This document shows, piece after piece, positions 61,781 through 64,000 of a stretch of 64,000 nt of DNA (the first letter of the stretch is position 1; each line of letters begins with the position of its first letter). This DNA comes from Pseudogymnoascus destructans (Eukaryota; Ascomycota; Leotiomycetes; Thelebolales; Thelebolaceae). The position numbers were made by a program, and so were the translations under genes. The DNA is taken from assembly GCF_001641265.1 (NCBI RefSeq), contig NW_020167531.1:682001-746000 (forward strand), written 5' to 3'. Under the pieces are notes generated by a model that saw only the letters and a program-made list of their open reading frames with translations, did no database searches and was not told the origin of the DNA.

Positions 61781-63057
61781 ACAGATCGTTTATTGGGATT
61801 CCAACGGATGGAGAGAGAGCCGCCTTTGTTTTTCCAGCGGTAGCATTCGTGTTTTCCGTACGTGGGCGGTCTCTCTCCTCCGTCCCCTTTTGGCCGGTCG
61901 TCGTCTTGCTGCTCTTATCCGCGGTTGGTCTGGCATTGCGATCTTTGTCTTGCCGCAGCGGTTTCCTTTTTTTCTTTACGAGCTGCTGTACGTGGATAGC
62001 AATGCCAGGCCTTCCCGCCATCCAACATAGTTGTGCTGCTCTGCGCGTTGTCATCTTCTGGATTCCCCGTTCACCTCTCCTGGTATGTAGCGGGGGTTGC
62101 TGCCTTTGTTGTTCCACAGCAGCTCCGGGCTGCTGTACGTGGGCAGCAACTCCTGGCCTCTTCCTCCGAAGTGCTTCAGTGCTTGAACCAAGGTCCCATG
62201 GGACCTGGTCCGGTTGGCGTGCTTTCCGAATCGACTTTTGTTGAGGATTTTCATGAACCTAAGAGTTCTCCATCTTCAGTTGGGTGGTGATATTTCTCCT
62301 CGCCATCGACCAGCCCACCCAAGATCTTTACAAATCAGTATCGGACACCGTATTATCACCGAAGTTGGTACCGGAACTATTCGGCAGTTTCACAACTCGA
62401 CTTGTCTTGGTGGCTTTTGGCTCCCTCATCTGGTTTTACTTCTTCGCCGGCCTTGACTTCTTTTTCGACAATGGTTCCTTTCTCGTCATTGGCTCATCTT
62501 CAACATTAGTTATCTTCGATATTGGCTTTGCTTTCGACATTGGTTCATCTCTAGCATTGGCTTTTCTTTGGGCATCGACTACTCTATCGACTTTTGCGCG
62601 CACGTTCGTCAACTTCTTCGGCTTTTCTTTTCGGTGTGTGTACACAGAGAGGTCAATAAATCGTGCTTTGAAATTAAGATCCTTATGAATGTGACTGTAA
62701 GCCTGAATGTGATATAAATGCGGCGATAAAATGAGTGATGGTGTGAGGAATTGTGAATGGGCGAAGGTTCCGTGATTGTGAATCACGCCATCAAACTTCT
62801 TTTCAGCATCACTCACTTATCAATAACCTCACAGGATTCAAACAACAAAAATACGACACTGTACAGAAAAGCGTATTCTTCAAGCTAATTCACGGCTTAG
62901 CTAAGAACACAATATAATACGTTATGGCATGGTATGGTATACACACCGACCCTCCCAACCCAGCCCACCTTCCCAAACGCCATCCTCACCCAAAATCACC
63001 GCACCATCATAGCAAACCCATCCACAAACGCCAACCCTCAATCATGCATCTTACAAG
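61781..63057. other. Intergenic; no supported gene
   Basis: Open frames on both strands at 61777-62290 lack family features and show stretches such as FFFTSCC and GGCCLCC. At 62460-62580 the plus strand has imperfect repeats of GACATTGGTTCATCTC. The last part is the 3' flank of the regulator gene on the minus strand. Confidence 0.4.
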
Positions 63058-63965
63058 TCACCCCTCATCTCCATCCCCCCTCACGCACCTCACACCTCCA
63101 CTCCCAATATCAAAAATATTCAACGGCCATGCACCCCCCGTCGTGGGTCCCCCACCATCCCCCATCATCCCCACCTGCTGCTGCTGCTGAGCACCCCCCA
63201 TAACAACACCCCCACCCATCTGCGCCATCTCCGTCCCTTCCCCTGCTCCCCCTCCATCCCCAGACCCCCCACCCATATCCCGCCCACCAAGCTGCATCAG
63301 CGCACTCGCGCTATAACAATCCTGCGGCTCTAAATTCCCCGCCATAGTCGACGTCCACAGGTGCCACGACTGCGACCCAGAGTGTGGATTCCCGTTCGCC
63401 CCGGTAGCGTTTCCATTAACACCCATCCCGCCAACGCCGTTCCCCGTCGCGGTGTTGGGTTGGGCGTTCGAGCGTACTGGCCATGCGGCTGGCACCTCTG
63501 ATGCCTGTGCTGCGAAGGCGGCGAGAAGGGGCGCCTCGACGCTGTCGCTCATGCCGGGTGTGTAGGCGTATCCGTGCTCCTGTGGCGGGTACGGCACCCC
63601 TGACGATGCGGGCGGGTCGGGGTAGTACTGTGTTGCGGCTGGGTAGGGTGTGGATTGGTGGGCAAGCCCTTGTTGGTCGGGTGTGAGGTAGGCATTTGTG
63701 GTTGTTGCGGAGCCATGTGAGTTGTCGGGGAATTGGGTGGGGAAAGTAGAGGAAGAGGGCTGAGGATAGGTGCTGGGATTGGTATGGGTGGGTGTTGTGG
63801 TGGTGCCGGTGGTGGAGGGAGCGGCGTTGGTGTTTTGGGATTGTGGAGGGCGGGAGGGGGATTTGAAGTGCTCGGCTGCCGCTTTGCTTTGCAAGTTGCG
63901 GCTCAAAAGCCCGATTGTGCCGTCGGTGACAACGCGGACTGCTTCGCGCAGACGGGTTCCAGAAC
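63058..63965 (-). CDS. C-terminal exon of a probable Zn2Cys6 transcription factor
   Basis: The minus strand reads from an acceptor (CATTAG at about 63966-63971) SGTRLREAVRVVTDG, GLLSRNLQSKAAAEHFKSP, a Ser/Thr/Pro/Tyr-rich segment, SGSQSWHLWTSTMAGNLEPQ, YSASALMQLGGRDMGGG, and GAWPLNIFDIGSGG near the stop at 63058. The W-(x)n-M-x-NLEPQ and WPLNIFD ends are typical of fungal Zn2Cys6 regulators; the zinc cluster would be in upstream exons beyond the window. The exon begins with two bases of a split codon. About 302 residues are present. Confidence 0.6.
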
Positions 63966-64000
63966 CTAATGATGTTAGTTTTGTTGGGATGGATATCAGA

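Noticed and set aside
61749..62290. Overlapping frames on both strands after the RRM-like gene
   Set aside because: Low-complexity, no family features, and they overlap the gene's 3' end; more likely 3' UTR and spacer.
62436..62816. Lys-rich minus-strand frame of 126 codons
   Set aside because: Arises from imperfect repeats of a GACATTGGTTC-type unit on the plus strand; no support as a gene.

Overview
This window looks like a repeat-rich stretch of a filamentous ascomycete genome (Pezizomycotina). The reasons are short GT-AG introns of about 48-115 bp (one with a perfect TACTAAC branch site), fungal-type secreted and GPI-anchored proteins, fungal pogo (Fot1-like), hAT, Copia and chromodomain-Gypsy elements, and C-to-T style stop codons in the old copies. 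I cannot name the genus from sequence alone.

Layout. 1-5.4 kb: a hAT element invaded by an intact pogo element, abutting a dead NmrA-like gene. 6.1-9.6 kb: a host RING-H2 gene split by a second intact pogo element with perfect 72-bp inverted repeats; removing the element and one TA restores the reading frame exactly. 10.0-11.7 kb: three tandem minus-strand copies of a small six-cysteine secreted protein gene, the third broken. 13.7-15.0 kb: a secreted LPMO-like protein with a predicted N-terminal His. 16.3-22.5 kb: a young Copia element (identical 126-bp LTRs, 5-bp target duplication) that appears composite. 22.5-49 kb: a nested transposon graveyard containing a KRBA2/Ginger-like integrase, a chromovirus (G3), a Gypsy element (G1) broken by a solo LTR, a second chromovirus (G2) with an antisense ORF and an extraordinary TCG bias, four decayed pogo copies and two decayed Copia copies. 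49.3-52.6 kb: two surface-protein loci, one apparently decayed. 54-64 kb: a gene-dense host block holding a conserved acidic-tail protein, a Tim17/22/23-like membrane protein, proline dehydrogenase, a five-exon RRM-like gene and the C-terminal exon of a probable Zn2Cys6 regulator, separated by micro- and minisatellites.

How the parts relate. The order of insertion can be read from nesting: G3 landed in a pogo copy, a solo LTR landed in G3, and the G1 LTR now abuts the broken end of G3; the same solo-LTR family also landed in the G1 gag. Copia1 landed in a tandem-repeat array that recurs at 40.3-40.6 kb in inverted orientation. Intact elements (pogo1, pogo2, Copia1) sit beside copies full of TAG/TGA stops, so transposition continued after an older wave had been mutated. 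Host genes on the right are mainly mitochondrial or RNA-related housekeeping types; those on the left and centre are secreted or surface proteins embedded in repeats, a pattern often seen in fungal accessory compartments.

The most unusual signals are (i) the near-exclusive TCG context of CpG in G2, (ii) the antisense Cys-rich/acidic/coiled-coil ORF at the 3' end of G2, (iii) the composite architecture of Copia1 with a relic LTR-primer-site block inside it, and (iv) the six-cysteine secreted-protein array.
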